A DNA stretch of 64,000 nt from Hyphomonadaceae bacterium JAD_PAG50586_4 (GTDB lineage Bacteria > Pseudomonadota > Alphaproteobacteria > Caulobacterales > Aquidulcibacteraceae). How positions within the stretch are numbered: position 1 is the first letter of the stretch; every line of letters begins with the position of its first letter. The position numbers and the translations under genes are program-made. The stretch covers positions 3,925,501 through 3,989,500 of the forward strand of contig CP096134.1 of NCBI GenBank assembly GCA_023242925.1. The letters run 5' to 3'. The notes below the pieces were generated by a model. The model was not told where the DNA came from. It was given only the letters and a program-made list of their open reading frames with translations, and searched no databases. Below are positions 18,212 through 27,884 of the stretch, in pieces.

Positions 18212-19807
18212 TTGACGCCCGCCAACACCCCTCTCCGCCAGATCGCCGCTGCAAACAATGCCTACGCCATCGTCAAACATTGGGCCGAAGCCACGCCCAA
18301 TGCGGAAGCCATGGTGCACGGCGCCCAGCGCACCAATTATGCGCAACTCAATGCGCGCATCGACGCCCTGGCCCGCGCGCTCTTGGCCGCGGGCGTCAAG
18401 AAGGGCGATCGCATTGCAACGCTGCAAACACCGCATCCAGATTACGCGCTGGTTTTTCTGGCGACGATCTCAATTGGCGCCATCTGGATCGGTCTCAATC
18501 CAAAGTACCGACGCGAAGAACTCTCACACGTTGTGCGCGACAGCGAGCCGCGTTTGTTATTCGCCCGCATGGAGATCGAAGGCCGCTCTTACGCCGAAGA
18601 TGTCGAAGCTTTATGTGAGCAAGCGCCTAGCATTGAGCTGGTGATAACATTCGATGGCGACCCGCAAGGCAGCGGCGACCTCCATCTCAGCACGTTCATT
18701 GAGGAAGGCGTTTGCACCGACGCCGAGACGCTGGACCAGGCGCGCGCCAATGTCGACGGCCGCGATGCTTGCCTCATCGTCTATACGTCGGGCTCCACCG
18801 GCGCGCCAAAGGGTGCATTGCTGCACCATCGCGGCATTGTCGAGTTCTCACTGAAGCAGAATGAGATCTGGCCGTGTGATCCCTTGCGAACGGTGAACTA
18901 TTTTCCGATCAATCATGTGGGCTGCGTGATTGACCTCACCATGCCGACCTTCGCCGCCGGCGGCGCGATCATCTTCATGGAGCATTTTGACCCCAGCGGC
19001 TGCCTTGCGCTCATGGCGCGGGAGCACGCGACGATGTGGGGCTCGGTGCCAAGCGTCTTTCAGCTTCAACTCGAGGCGCCGGACTTCACCGACTACGACC
19101 TGGGTTCTGTGCAGCTTATTGCGTGGGAGGGAGCCGCCATGCCGCGCGACATGATCGCTCGGCTCGCCTCCATCTGTCCAAGACTTGCGACGAATTACGG
19201 AATGACCGAAACGACCAGCGCGATCACCGTCCTTGCGCCCACAGACGACATCGAGATTTTGGCCAACACGGTTGGCAAGGCATTCCCCGGCGTAGAAATC
19301 CGCTTGGTGAATGACAAGGGTGAGGACGCCGCCGACGGCGAGCCCGGCGAAGTCTGGGCGCGATCCCAATTCAACCTGCTCGGCTATTGGCGCAGGCCCG
19401 ATGCGACAGCTGACGCGATCACGCCTGATGGTTATTTCCGCACCGGCGACCTCGCCGTGCGCAACGCCGCTGGACACTACCGCATCGTCGGTCGGCTAAA
19501 AGAGATGTACAAATCCGGCGGCTATAACGTCTACCCGCGCGAGGTCGAAAGCGTCCTGGAATCACATCCCAATGTCGCGCTCGCCGCGATTGTTTCAGCG
19601 CCTGATCCGATCTGGCAGGAAATAGGCATCGCCTTTGTCGCCCCAAGCGGGGAAATCGATTCAGAGACGTTGCAGCACTACTGCAAGGAGCGGCTGGCGA
19701 ATTACAAAGTACCAAAACGCATCATCATCGAACCACACTTGCCGTTGCTGCCGATCGGCAAGGTCGACAAACAAGCGCTCAAACGCCGCGCCGAGGCCAT
19801 GACATGA
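18212..19807 (+). CDS. Acyl-CoA synthetase (AMP-forming)
   Basis: ANL-superfamily ligase of 531 residues that activates a carboxylic acid to its CoA thioester through an acyl-adenylate. Core motifs: LIVYTSGSTGAPKGALLHH (P-loop, ~residue 190), TNYGMTET, GYFRTGDLAV, and the hinge/C-terminal RLKEMYKSGGYNVYPREVE; the catalytic Lys should be that in LPIGKVDKQ. The start is TTG 18212, 21 bases after operator B. It overlaps the crotonase gene by four bases (ATGA), so the two are translated together. The chain type of the acid is not evident; closest general types are medium-chain or aromatic acid ligases. Confidence 0.9.
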   Translation: MTPANTPLRQIAAANNAYAIVKHWAEATPNAEAMVHGAQRTNYAQLNARIDALARALLAAGVKKGDRIATLQTPHPDYALVFLATISIGAIWIGLNPKYRREELSHVVRDSEPRLLFARMEIEGRSYAEDVEALCEQAPSIELVITFDGDPQGSGDLHLSTFIEEGVCTDAETLDQARANVDGRDACLIVYTSGSTGAPKGALLHHRGIVEFSLKQNEIWPCDPLRTVNYFPINHVGCVIDLTMPTFAAGGAIIFMEHFDPSGCLALMAREHATMWGSVPSVFQLQLEAPDFTDYDLGSVQLIAWEGAAMPRDMIARLASICPRLATNYGMTETTSAITVLAPTDDIEILANTVGKAFPGVEIRLVNDKGEDAADGEPGEVWARSQFNLLGYWRRPDATADAITPDGYFRTGDLAVRNAAGHYRIVGRLKEMYKSGGYNVYPREVESVLESHPNVALAAIVSAPDPIWQEIGIAFVAPSGEIDSETLQHYCKERLANYKVPKRIIIEPHLPLLPIGKVDKQALKRRAEAMT

Positions 19808-20562
19808 GCACCGTACAGCTGGAGCGAAAGGGCGCTATCGCCATCGTTACGCTCAATCGCCCCGATTGTTTGAACGCGATTAGTGACCGCTTGCTCATAG
19901 ATTTTCAATCCCGATTGGACGAAGCAGCACGCGACGCACACGCACGCGTGCTCATCGTGCGCGCCGCCGGTCGCGCGTTCTGTGCTGGCGACGATCTGAC
20001 GGAGCTGGCGCAATCCAGTTACGATGCGGGGTACGCTCAAGACTTCATCTCCCGCCTCCAGCACATTACGCGCACGCTCATGCTTGGCCGCCAGACAGTC
20101 ATTTGCGCAGTGCATGGCTACGTTGTCGGCGGCGGCGTTGCTTGGCCGCTCAATGCAGATTTCACCATTTTCGCCGACGACGCCGTCCTGTTCACGCCGG
20201 AGGCCTCTTATGGATTATTCGCCTCGGGGGCCACGACGCTTTTGCTTGCGCGGCGCTGCGGGCAGGAAATGGCCAATCGCATCCTCCATTTTGGCGCGCG
20301 CGTTGAAGCACCAGATCTGCTCCGTTTAGGCATTGCCGGAGAGATAGTCCACAAAGACGCTCTCGACCGACGAACGATGGAGCTCGCCGAGCAGCTTTGC
20401 GCGTTACCGGCGGAATCGCTCATCCGACTTAAGTCCGCGCACGCTGAGCGCATCCGGGATGATTTGGAGAAGGCGCTCGCGATCGAAACTCAATATTGCA
20501 TGGAGGCGTCGCTCGACGCCACGTCGCGCGCACGCGCTGCAAACAAGCTCAGTCGCGCCTAA
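19804..20562 (+). CDS. Enoyl-CoA hydratase/isomerase (crotonase)
   Basis: Crotonase-fold protein of 252 residues. RAFCAGDDLTEL forms the CoA-binding and first oxyanion-hole region; VHGYVVGGGVAWPLNAD gives the second oxyanion backbone; PEASYGLF supplies a Glu at the usual catalytic position. It probably hydrates or isomerises the enoyl-CoA derived from the acid activated by the preceding ligase (four-base overlap). One of the two usual catalytic Glu positions is not obvious, so hydratase, isomerase or another crotonase reaction are all possible. It converges on the M55 peptidase gene, overlapping by four bases. Confidence 0.87.
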   Translation: MSTVQLERKGAIAIVTLNRPDCLNAISDRLLIDFQSRLDEAARDAHARVLIVRAAGRAFCAGDDLTELAQSSYDAGYAQDFISRLQHITRTLMLGRQTVICAVHGYVVGGGVAWPLNADFTIFADDAVLFTPEASYGLFASGATTLLLARRCGQEMANRILHFGARVEAPDLLRLGIAGEIVHKDALDRRTMELAEQLCALPAESLIRLKSAHAERIRDDLEKALAIETQYCMEASLDATSRARAANKLSRA

Positions 20563-21389
20563 TAGGCCGCGCCCTTGGGATCGTAGGCGCTCACGAAATA
20601 GATGATTTTATTGAGTTCCAGAACATCGCGCGCGGTGAACACGACTGAGTGCGGTCCGCTTCGATCGAAGCCCGGCAGATAATTCAGCAATTCCGCTACC
20701 TGTCGTTTGCGCAAAACCAGCTCGACACGCAATGGCTCCGCGCTTGGCCTTGTGGGCGCCGGGCGCGGCGCGGCAACCGCGCGCTGGGCCATTTCGCGAA
20801 TTGCCACATGCACGTCCTGCGGCGCCGTCGCACGCGCGGAAGTCGCCCCCAAACACCACTTGGTCGTGACGCAGAGCGCGTGCGGCGCACGCTCCTGGAC
20901 ATGCGCAATATAGGCGTCGTCACCGGTCGCTAGCAGCAGGGGCACGCCAAAATGTGCACCTATCGCGCAATTCAAATCGGTCTCCGACCAAGACCGCCCA
21001 TCGACGATCACATCATGGTAGAGGCGTCCACTGATCGTATGGGCGAGCACGCCTTCAGTTGCGCCCACTCCCGCATGGTGCCCTATCAGAAAGAACCCCG
21101 CATAATTTCCGTGCTCAAGGCCTTCCATCATCAGCAGCGGCCGAGGCCAGCCAGAGACAAGCTGCACATGGCGAGGCAACCGGGCCGGATCGAGATTGCG
21201 GCCATTGCCATGAGAATCGCTGACCACGATCTCATCGGCGCCGGCCGCCCGCGCGCCATCGATCGCGGCCAGCACTTCATCCATCATCAACTTGCGTGCC
21301 GCGTCGTGACCGTCTCCGGCTGGCCCAAGCTGCTCATGGCTTACGACACCGGCAACGCCCTCGATGTCGGCACTGATGTAGATCTGCAT
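20559..21389 (-). CDS. M55 family D-aminopeptidase (DppA-like)
   Basis: 276-residue zinc aminopeptidase of family M55; Bacillus DppA releases D-Ala from short peptides. ATG 21389 has GAGGG nine bases upstream. The N-terminus IYISADIEGVAGV carries the Asp-x-Glu metal ligands, IVVSDSHGNGRNL the next motif, and GYAGFFLIGHHAGVG the His-rich segment. No signal peptide, so it acts in the cytoplasm. It is the last gene of the operon TonB receptor-dctM-dctP-dctQ-M55, placing D-residue peptide cleavage straight after import. Confidence 0.88.
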   Translation of the reverse strand: MQIYISADIEGVAGVVSHEQLGPAGDGHDAARKLMMDEVLAAIDGARAAGADEIVVSDSHGNGRNLDPARLPRHVQLVSGWPRPLLMMEGLEHGNYAGFFLIGHHAGVGATEGVLAHTISGRLYHDVIVDGRSWSETDLNCAIGAHFGVPLLLATGDDAYIAHVQERAPHALCVTTKWCLGATSARATAPQDVHVAIREMAQRAVAAPRPAPTRPSAEPLRVELVLRKRQVAELLNYLPGFDRSGPHSVVFTARDVLELNKIIYFVSAYDPKGAAY

Positions 21390-21400
21390 GAAGCCATCCC

Positions 21401-21925
21401 TCAAAGGTCGACGCTCACGCCGCCCCCGCCGCCGCCTTCTTCGCCGCGACTTTGCTCAAACAGCAAGAGTTTTATTGCCGCCAGCACCAATATGAGCGCC
21501 GCATAGATCGGCACAATCGCGCCGACCATGCCGAGATTCCAGCCCAGCGCCTCTGATACATGCAACGAGGCGCGCCCGATAAACCCAGGCGAATAATAGA
21601 GGATGACGATCGAGAAGATCGCCACACAGATCGTGCGCGCCCACGCCTGCACCCGGCGAAGCCAAAATGGCTTATCGCGGCCCACCGGGGTCAACACAGG
21701 ATCGGCATCGGTGTGGAATGCGACAACTCCTCCCAATAACCCTGCCCACACCATAGCAAAACGCGCCGCCTCCTCGGTCCATGCTGGCGCCTCGGCGAGC
21801 AGGTAGCGGCCGATGATCTGCAGCACAATCAGCAGGATCATCGCGATCGTGAGCAGACCCGCGCTCCACAAGAGGACCACGTTGATGGCGTTGGCGAATG
21901 CTGAAAGCGTCCGGGAGAGACTCAT
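21401..21925 (-). CDS. dctQ: TRAP transporter small permease, DctQ type
   Basis: 174-residue membrane protein with four transmembrane helices: VVLLWSAGLLTIAMILLIVL, the FAMVWAGLLGGVVAF region, TICVAIFSIVILYYSPGF and AIVPIYAALILVLAAIKLL. QIIGRYLL and WTEEAARFAMVW are typical of DctQ. The acidic tail contains six consecutive Gly. It pairs with DctM to form the transmembrane part of a TRAP importer driven by an ion gradient. The start overlaps the DctP stop by four bases (ATGA). Confidence 0.87.
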   Translation of the reverse strand: MSLSRTLSAFANAINVVLLWSAGLLTIAMILLIVLQIIGRYLLAEAPAWTEEAARFAMVWAGLLGGVVAFHTDADPVLTPVGRDKPFWLRRVQAWARTICVAIFSIVILYYSPGFIGRASLHVSEALGWNLGMVGAIVPIYAALILVLAAIKLLLFEQSRGEEGGGGGGVSVDL

Positions 21926-22908
21926 TGGCGGGTCCGTTGCGCCGCAGCGACAGCGCCTAAGATAACATCCGACGCCGCCATACGCTGGTACGAACCAAGG
22001 CCTCGCGCGACGAATGCACGGCGCGCCTCCGCGCTCAAGGAGATCACTTCGATGCCGACCTCGGTCAGGGCGCTGAGCTCGCGGCGCCGACGTTCCTCCG
22101 CCCAGGCCCGGTTGGCAATGCGCGCTGCTTGCGTGCCGCGCTCAACCAACGCCAGTTGATCGGCATTGAGCCGATCAAGCCAGCGGCGTGACATCACAAT
22201 AGCGCGGTGGGCGATCGAGGTACGCAGATCAACAAAGTAATCGAGTTGTGAACCGTGGCCAAACAAGAGTGCGGCAATCGGCGGATTGAGATAGCCCGAT
22301 GCAATACCAGTCTGCAGCGCCTGGGGCACCTCTTCCCACGCCACCTGCACGCTCGAAGCGCCAAACGCCTCGATCAATACGAGGCTGCGGGCGTCGCTGC
22401 CGCGCAAACGCATGCCGCGAAGGTCGTCGGGCGTTCGCACCGCACGTCCCACAGTAAAAAGCCCGCTTGCGCCGCCCAGCAGGGCCGCGTCGGCAAACAC
22501 CATTCCAGAGCGGCTAAGTTCACGGTTCACCGCAGAGCGAAAGTCCGGCGCATCCACAAAGCGTTGGAAATGATCAAAGCTGTCGATCAAGAATGGCAGT
22601 TCCAGCGCCACATAAGTCGAGCTGAAGGCTGAGACTTCCTGGATATTTGCATCGTTGACGTGAAGCAGGCCAAGCGCGGAAAGTTCTGTCCGCTCAGATC
22701 TGCCACCCAACGCGGAATTGGCCGAGACCTCGACGCTCATGCCTCCCGCTTGCAGCGTCGCTGCGAAGGTGGATAGCCAAATCCAAATGCCGTTGAGTTC
22801 AGCATTCTTCGCCCCAGCAAGTGCTGCGAGAATTTCTGCGCGGGGCGGCGTTTCACATCCGCCAAGCACGGCCGCTGCAGCCAGGACTGATCGTCGGCTG
22901 ATCGCCAT
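21922..22908 (-). CDS. dctP: TRAP transporter solute-binding protein, DctP type
   Basis: 328-residue substrate-binding component. From ATG 22908 the N-terminus ISRRSVLAAAAVLGGCE combines a twin-arginine motif with a lipobox-like Cys, so it may be a Tat-exported lipoprotein, unlike most free periplasmic DctP proteins. The family body is clear: SAFSSTYVALELPFLIDSFD, VRTPDDLRGMRLRGSDARS, and WEEVPQALQTGIASGYLNPP; the Arg in MRLRG normally binds the ligand carboxylate. Ligand unknown; the operon context suggests an acidic peptide or a keto/amino acid. It starts two bases after the dctM stop. Confidence 0.85.
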   Translation of the reverse strand: MAISRRSVLAAAAVLGGCETPPRAEILAALAGAKNAELNGIWIWLSTFAATLQAGGMSVEVSANSALGGRSERTELSALGLLHVNDANIQEVSAFSSTYVALELPFLIDSFDHFQRFVDAPDFRSAVNRELSRSGMVFADAALLGGASGLFTVGRAVRTPDDLRGMRLRGSDARSLVLIEAFGASSVQVAWEEVPQALQTGIASGYLNPPIAALLFGHGSQLDYFVDLRTSIAHRAIVMSRRWLDRLNADQLALVERGTQAARIANRAWAEERRRRELSALTEVGIEVISLSAEARRAFVARGLGSYQRMAASDVILGAVAAAQRTRQ

Positions 22909-22910
22909 AC

Positions 22911-24196
22911 TCACAACATCCCAAGCGCGCGCGGCAACGCGAGCGTGAGTTCGGGCAGGTAAGCCAGAACCAGAATGACAATGATCTCGATGATGAAGAA
23001 CGGCAGCACCGCGCGCATGAGCCGCCAATAAGATTCTCCCGTCGTCGATGAAATGATCAAGACGACACCGCCGAGAGGTGGGGAGATCAAACCCAAGGTA
23101 ATGGTAAGGCAGATCAACACGCCAAGATGAATGGGATCCGCACCCAACGCGTAGGCCGCGGGCGCGAGAATCGGCACCATGAGCACCAACGCAATTTGCG
23201 TGTCCAGAATGGTGCCGGCCAGAAGGAAGAGCCCCAGCAACACAAGCATGAAGCCGTTGAGATCGAACCCGACGCCGTCGACCCAGGCGCTGACCATGCC
23301 TGGCAATCCGAGCAAGGCGGCAAGGAAATTGATCAACGCGCCGGTGACGAAAAGCGTGAAGATGGCGCCGGTGAGAATTGTGGCGCTCTTCATCGCTTGG
23401 GTAAACATTTGCACGTTGAGCTGGCCATAAATCGCCGCCGCCGCGAGTGCGGTCAGCACGGCGATTACGCCGGCTTCAGTCGGCGTCACCAAGCCGAAGG
23501 CAATCCCGCACATAATGACGACCGGCATCGCCAAGGCCGGAAGCGCCCGGATCAAGGTGGGTGCGAAAGGCGGACGCTCGGTCAGCCGGGGATGGTTCTG
23601 CAGGCGCGCAAAAATCGCATTGGTCACAAAAAGAGCGCCGGCCAGGACGAGCCCTGGTACTATCGCTGCGGCAAACAAGGCGCCGACATCGATGCTCATG
23701 ATCGCACCATAAAAGATCATGATGATCGACGGTGGGATAACAGGCCCAATCATAGATGCCGCCGCCGTGAGCGCACCCGCGTAGTCCCCCCGATAACCAC
23801 GCTCCTTCATCGCCGGCACCAGCGTCGTTGAGAGTGCGGCGGCGTCCGCCATCGCCGAACCGGAAATGCCCGACAGAAAGATACTGGTCGCGACATTGAC
23901 ATGCCCGAGCCCGCCGCGCGCGCGCCGACCAGCAATGTCGAGAAATCGATCAGAACCCTTGTGATGCCGCCGCGGTTCATCAGTTCACCGACGAGGATGA
24001 ACATTGGCATCGCCATAAGCGCAAAGACGTCGATTTGCCCAAAAGCGCGTTGCGGTAGTGCGGCCAGAAAATCAGCGCGGTCAGTCGCGACAAACGCCAA
24101 GACGCCCGCAGCACCCATCGCCCAAGCCAACCCCACCCCTGCCGCCAAAGCGGCAAGGGGCGCCAGAATGGCGAGACCGGCGAGGGGTTTGATCAT
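22911..24196 (-). pseudogene. dctM: TRAP transporter large permease DctM, one frameshift
   Basis: Large TRAP membrane subunit, about 428 residues after repair, many transmembrane helices. The first frame from ATG 24196 includes DVFALMAMPMFILVGELMNR and LIDFSTLLVGARA. The second frame continues GGLGHVNVATSIFLSGISGS, then MADAAALSTTLVPAM and IGPVIPPSIIMIFYG, all classic DctM blocks. The frames meet in a CG repeat (23914-23926), where a shift of one CG unit fraction suffices. It lies 20 bases after the TonB receptor and just before dctP. With dctP and dctQ intact, a sequencing error is more likely than gene loss. Confidence 0.82.
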
Positions 24197-24216
24197 CGCG
24201 AGATGCGATCAAGCGC

Positions 24217-26363
24217 TCAGAATTGGCCGCGCAGCTCAATCCCCCACGTGCGCGGGGCGCCCAGCGCTTGAAGGCGTTGGCTTGGGTCGATCACGCCGCC
24301 GCCACGATACGTTGTATAGGTCTCATCCGTGAGGTTGCGCCCCCACGCCATCACGCTCCAAGACCCCAAATCGAGTCCGGCGCGCGCATTCAACAATGCG
24401 TAACCGTCCTGACTGAAATCCGCGTCATTGTCGGGACCAAAGAACATCTCGCTCCGGTAATTCGCGTCGCCATGAAGGACCAAATCAATCCCACTGGAAA
24501 GCGGAGAGCGGAAGTCAGCGCTGATCGACGCACTATGTTGAGCCGCCTGGGGCAGAACATTGCCGGTGTAGTCGGCGCCGCCCGACGTCGCGTCGACGAA
24601 GTCGTTGAAGCTGGCGTCAAGGTACGCGTAAGCGCCACTCAAAGAGAAGCTCTCGGACGGACGCCACCGCGCCTCAAGCTCAATGCCGTAAGATTCCGCC
24701 GAAGCCGCGTTCGAAGTCGTGAACGTCGGAATGCCGCCGACATTGCGCAATTGATTGACCTGGAGGTCCGTGTAGTCGAGCCAGAAGATCGAGCCTGCGA
24801 AATAGAGCGCCCCAGCGTTTCTCTTATAGCCAAATTCGTAGCTATCAACGAATTCCGGCGCGAATTCCGCGTCATCCGTCGGCGTGATCGAGAACGCATT
24901 GTAACCGCCCGATTTGTAGCCGCGGCTGAACGATGCGTAGAGCAGCGATGACGCCGTTGGCTCCCAATTCAAACTGATCGATGGCGTCACCTCGTCGTCG
25001 GAGCGCGACAGGTCGCGCGGCGCTTGCGATGCACCGAAAAGTTCGAACGGATCAGCTTGAACGCTTTGCGTGATCTGCTTTTCGTCGTGGGAATACCGCA
25101 GTGCGCCGGTCACGCTCCACGCATCGTTGAAATGATATACGCCCTGCCCGAACACGGCATAGCTCTCGACCGAGAGATCGGCGAATATGTCAAAGTCTGC
25201 GCCGCCAACGTAAGGCGGAACAAGGTCAGGCCCGATCTCAGCGTGCGCGATGGTGTCAAGGGATTCGTGCAAATAATAGGCGCCGACGATGTAGTCGAAA
25301 GCACCGCCCGTCGGCGAGGTGTAGCGCAATTCCTGCGAGAATTGGTTCTGGTCCTCGCCTATGCCGCTGCTGAGCATGTCGAGAATAGTGTAATCGTTAT
25401 CTTGGACGTTCCACCATTGATACTCTCGGAATGCCGTGAGCGACGTCAGTTCGCCCCCGCCAATCGACCAATCGGCTTGAATGGACGCACCCCAAACGTC
25501 ACGGTCCTGCTGAGAATCCACGTTTAAAGCAACCGAACGGTCTTCAGGATCGGCGTCAGCCACGGGCGAGCCCGTAAAGCCGCCATTGTCCTGGATTTCA
25601 AGCGAACCCGCATTGGTGCGATTGGTCGCCGCGTCCGCGCGCAGGGTCAGTCTGAAGTCCGGCGTTGCATCGAGCACGAAGGCGACACGGCCGCCGACCT
25701 CGTCGACATTGTCCATATCTGTCCCGGTAAAGCTATTCTGCGTCAGCCCTTCGCGTTCTTGCGACGAAACCGACACGCGTAGACCCGCCCGCTCGGACAG
25801 CACCAGATCAGCGCCCGCATAAAGCGTGAGCGCGTCGTATTCCCCACCCGAGACAGCAAAATCAAAGGCGGTCTCTTGACCGGGCGATTGGGTGATGAAG
25901 TTAATGGCGCCCGCGATGGTGTTGCGCCCGTAGAGCGCGCCCTGCGGCCCACGGATCACTTCGACACGCTCGAGATCATACACGCTCGTGTTGATGGTGG
26001 TCGGGCGGCCCTGATACACGCCGTCGATGAAAACGCCCACCGATTGGTCAATGCCAGGATTGTTCGGCTCGGAACTGATGCCGCGCACCGTAATCTCGGT
26101 CGTACGCAAGCTGTTTTCCGAATTGATGTAGACGTTGGGAAAAGCCGACGAGAGGTCATCCAGCCGGTCCACACCGCGTGCTGCAAGCTCGTCGCCGCCC
26201 ATCGCGCTCACAGAGCCCGGCACATCCGTAATCGCCTGTTCGCGGCGCTGCGCTGTGACGATGATTTCCTCATCAGCGATGCTTTGCGCGTGCGCAGGAA
26301 CCACGCACAATAGCGCCATGCCGCTCGCCGCCGCCAAAAACCCGCTCGATTTGCTGCGCTCAT
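24217..26363 (-). CDS. TonB-dependent receptor, first gene of the TRAP/M55 operon
   Basis: Outer-membrane receptor of about 715 residues. From EEIIVTAQRREQ (TonB-box region) the frame is intact through the plug (VPGSVSAMGGDEL, SEITVRG-like RTTEITVRGISSEP, VFIDGVYQGRPTTI, RVEVIRGPQGALYGRNTIAG) to the final GIELRGQF. The signal peptide needs one extra base in a run of five A (26336-26340): ATG 26363 then gives MSAANRAGF joined to LAAASGMALLCVVPAHAQ. Without it only a short TTG-started signal (26337) is available. It belongs to the large receptor class with EEIIVTAQRR. Operator C and a good promoter lie just upstream. Likely the outer-membrane entry for the island's substrate. Confidence 0.85.
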
Positions 26364-26408
26364 GACGCCCCCGCTTTCGCCGCCCTCACGGAGGCGACAC
26401 AATCCCGT

Positions 26409-26437
26409 CTTATAATTGACGTTGGCCTCATATTCAA
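26409..26437 (-). promoter_or_regulatory. Predicted promoter of the TonB-TRAP-M55 operon
   Basis: On the minus strand TTGAAT (26432-26437) and TATAAG (26409-26414) are separated by exactly 17 bases, close to the sigma-70 consensus. Operator C fills most of the spacer, a classic layout for a repressor. Confidence 0.5.
26417..26430. promoter_or_regulatory. Island operator copy C
   Basis: TGACGTTGGCCTCA, 11 of 14 positions of TGAGGTTAACCTCA. Lies between the divergent TonB receptor (26363) and serine hydrolase (26469). On the plus strand TTGACG (26416-26421) and TATTCG (26439-26444) at 17 bases could serve the hydrolase gene. Confidence 0.5.
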
Positions 26438-26468
26438 GTATTCGCGGTTAGAAGAGGAGAATCGATCT

Positions 26469-27881
26469 ATGAAGGCCTTCGCACATGGTATTTTTGCCAT
26501 AGCTTTAGTGGCGCCTGTGCTTGGCGCATGCGCCGCCCAAGCGCCTGCCCGATCAGAATCCGCGGCTGTAGCGGCGCTGCTCGCCGATGTGCAAACGAAT
26601 GCGCCTTATGTTGGTCTAGCCGTCTCGGTGCGCCGCGGCGAAGAGGTCATTTATGAGGGCGGTCTCGGGCTTGCGGATCTGGAAAACCAGGTTGCAGCAA
26701 CGCCGGAGACGATTTTTCAGATCGGCTCGATCACCAAATCCTTCACGAGCATATTAATCGCCCAACTCGCCGTCGAAGGGCGCATTGATCTTGACGCGCC
26801 TGTCAGCACCTATCTGCCCGACTATCGAGGCCCCGCACGCAGCGCACCCGTCCGCACGCTGATGAATCATACGAGCGGGCTGGTGAATTACACCAACGCG
26901 CCGAACTTCCCGCATGGGACGCGGCGCGATTTCACGCGCGCGGAGATGCTGGCGTTCTTCGAGAACGAGCCGCTCATGTTCGAACCGGGCACAGCCTTCT
27001 CCTATTCAAATTCCGGCACCTATTTGCTGGGGCTCATTGTAGAGGCCGTGACAGGCCAAGATTATTCGACCGTTGTGCACGATCGCATCTTCGTCCCGCT
27101 GGGGCTTGAGCACACCTATTACGGCGCCTGGGAGCAGATCATCCCCCATCGCGCGCACGGCTATGTGCGCACCGACGGCGGTTTCGCGAATGCCCCCGAA
27201 CTGGACGACCTCATCCCGTTCTCAGCGGGCGCATTGGATTCCAACGTACGAGACATCCAACGCTATCTCGACCAAGTGCATCGCCAAAACGTCTTGGGCG
27301 ATGAGGTGCGCAATATTCTATACACGCAGGCAAATCTGGGAGACGGCTCCACGCTCGACTATGCACAGGGCGCAATCTTGATCCGGAATTGGGAAGGTCA
27401 CCGTAAGATCGCCCACGCCGGCGATATCGACGGCTTCTCGGCCTACATGTCGTATTATCCAGACGACGATATCTCGATCGTGGTGCTCGCCAACACACGC
27501 GATGTGACACCCACGCCAGTCGGCATCGAACAAAAGATCGCCCGCCTCATCTTCGCCATCCCACATCCCGCGCCGTCGGCCGCGCCGCTTCAAGCTAACG
27601 AGGTCGCAGCACTCACCGGCGATTATCAAGCCGGGGCCTTGCGCGTGGGCATTGATGTGGTCGGAATCGTCGCGACTGAAACCGGCATTGCTTTCCGCAT
27701 CGGCGGCGCCAATGCAGAAGGACCTGCAATTCCTCTCATTCACCTCGATGGTCGCCGTTTCTCCGCCGCGCATGATGACGAGATGATCTTCAGCTTCGGA
27801 CCAGAGGGAGCAGCTGCAACCAATCTTTCCATCGACTGGCTGGGTGGCTCGATCCCCTTCCATCGGCCCCCGCCACGCTAA
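26469..27881 (+). CDS. Serine hydrolase, beta-lactamase/D-aminopeptidase (S12) family, lipoprotein
   Basis: 470 residues with a lipoprotein-type signal ending PVLGACAA. Penicillin-binding fold: IGSITKSF carries the SxxK nucleophile and base (~residue 86), FSYSNSGTYLLG the YxN motif, and KIAHAGDIDGF the third HxG element. An extra C-terminal beta domain (ALTGDYQAGALRVGI onward) is typical of the S12 peptidase group. Such enzymes cleave D-amino acid amides, esters or peptides; MlrB, which cuts linear microcystin, is of this general fold, though identity cannot be claimed. It is divergent from the TonB-TRAP operon and shares operator C. Confidence 0.86.
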   Translation: MKAFAHGIFAIALVAPVLGACAAQAPARSESAAVAALLADVQTNAPYVGLAVSVRRGEEVIYEGGLGLADLENQVAATPETIFQIGSITKSFTSILIAQLAVEGRIDLDAPVSTYLPDYRGPARSAPVRTLMNHTSGLVNYTNAPNFPHGTRRDFTRAEMLAFFENEPLMFEPGTAFSYSNSGTYLLGLIVEAVTGQDYSTVVHDRIFVPLGLEHTYYGAWEQIIPHRAHGYVRTDGGFANAPELDDLIPFSAGALDSNVRDIQRYLDQVHRQNVLGDEVRNILYTQANLGDGSTLDYAQGAILIRNWEGHRKIAHAGDIDGFSAYMSYYPDDDISIVVLANTRDVTPTPVGIEQKIARLIFAIPHPAPSAAPLQANEVAALTGDYQAGALRVGIDVVGIVATETGIAFRIGGANAEGPAIPLIHLDGRRFSAAHDDEMIFSFGPEGAAATNLSIDWLGGSIPFHRPPPR

Positions 27882-27884
27882 TTC

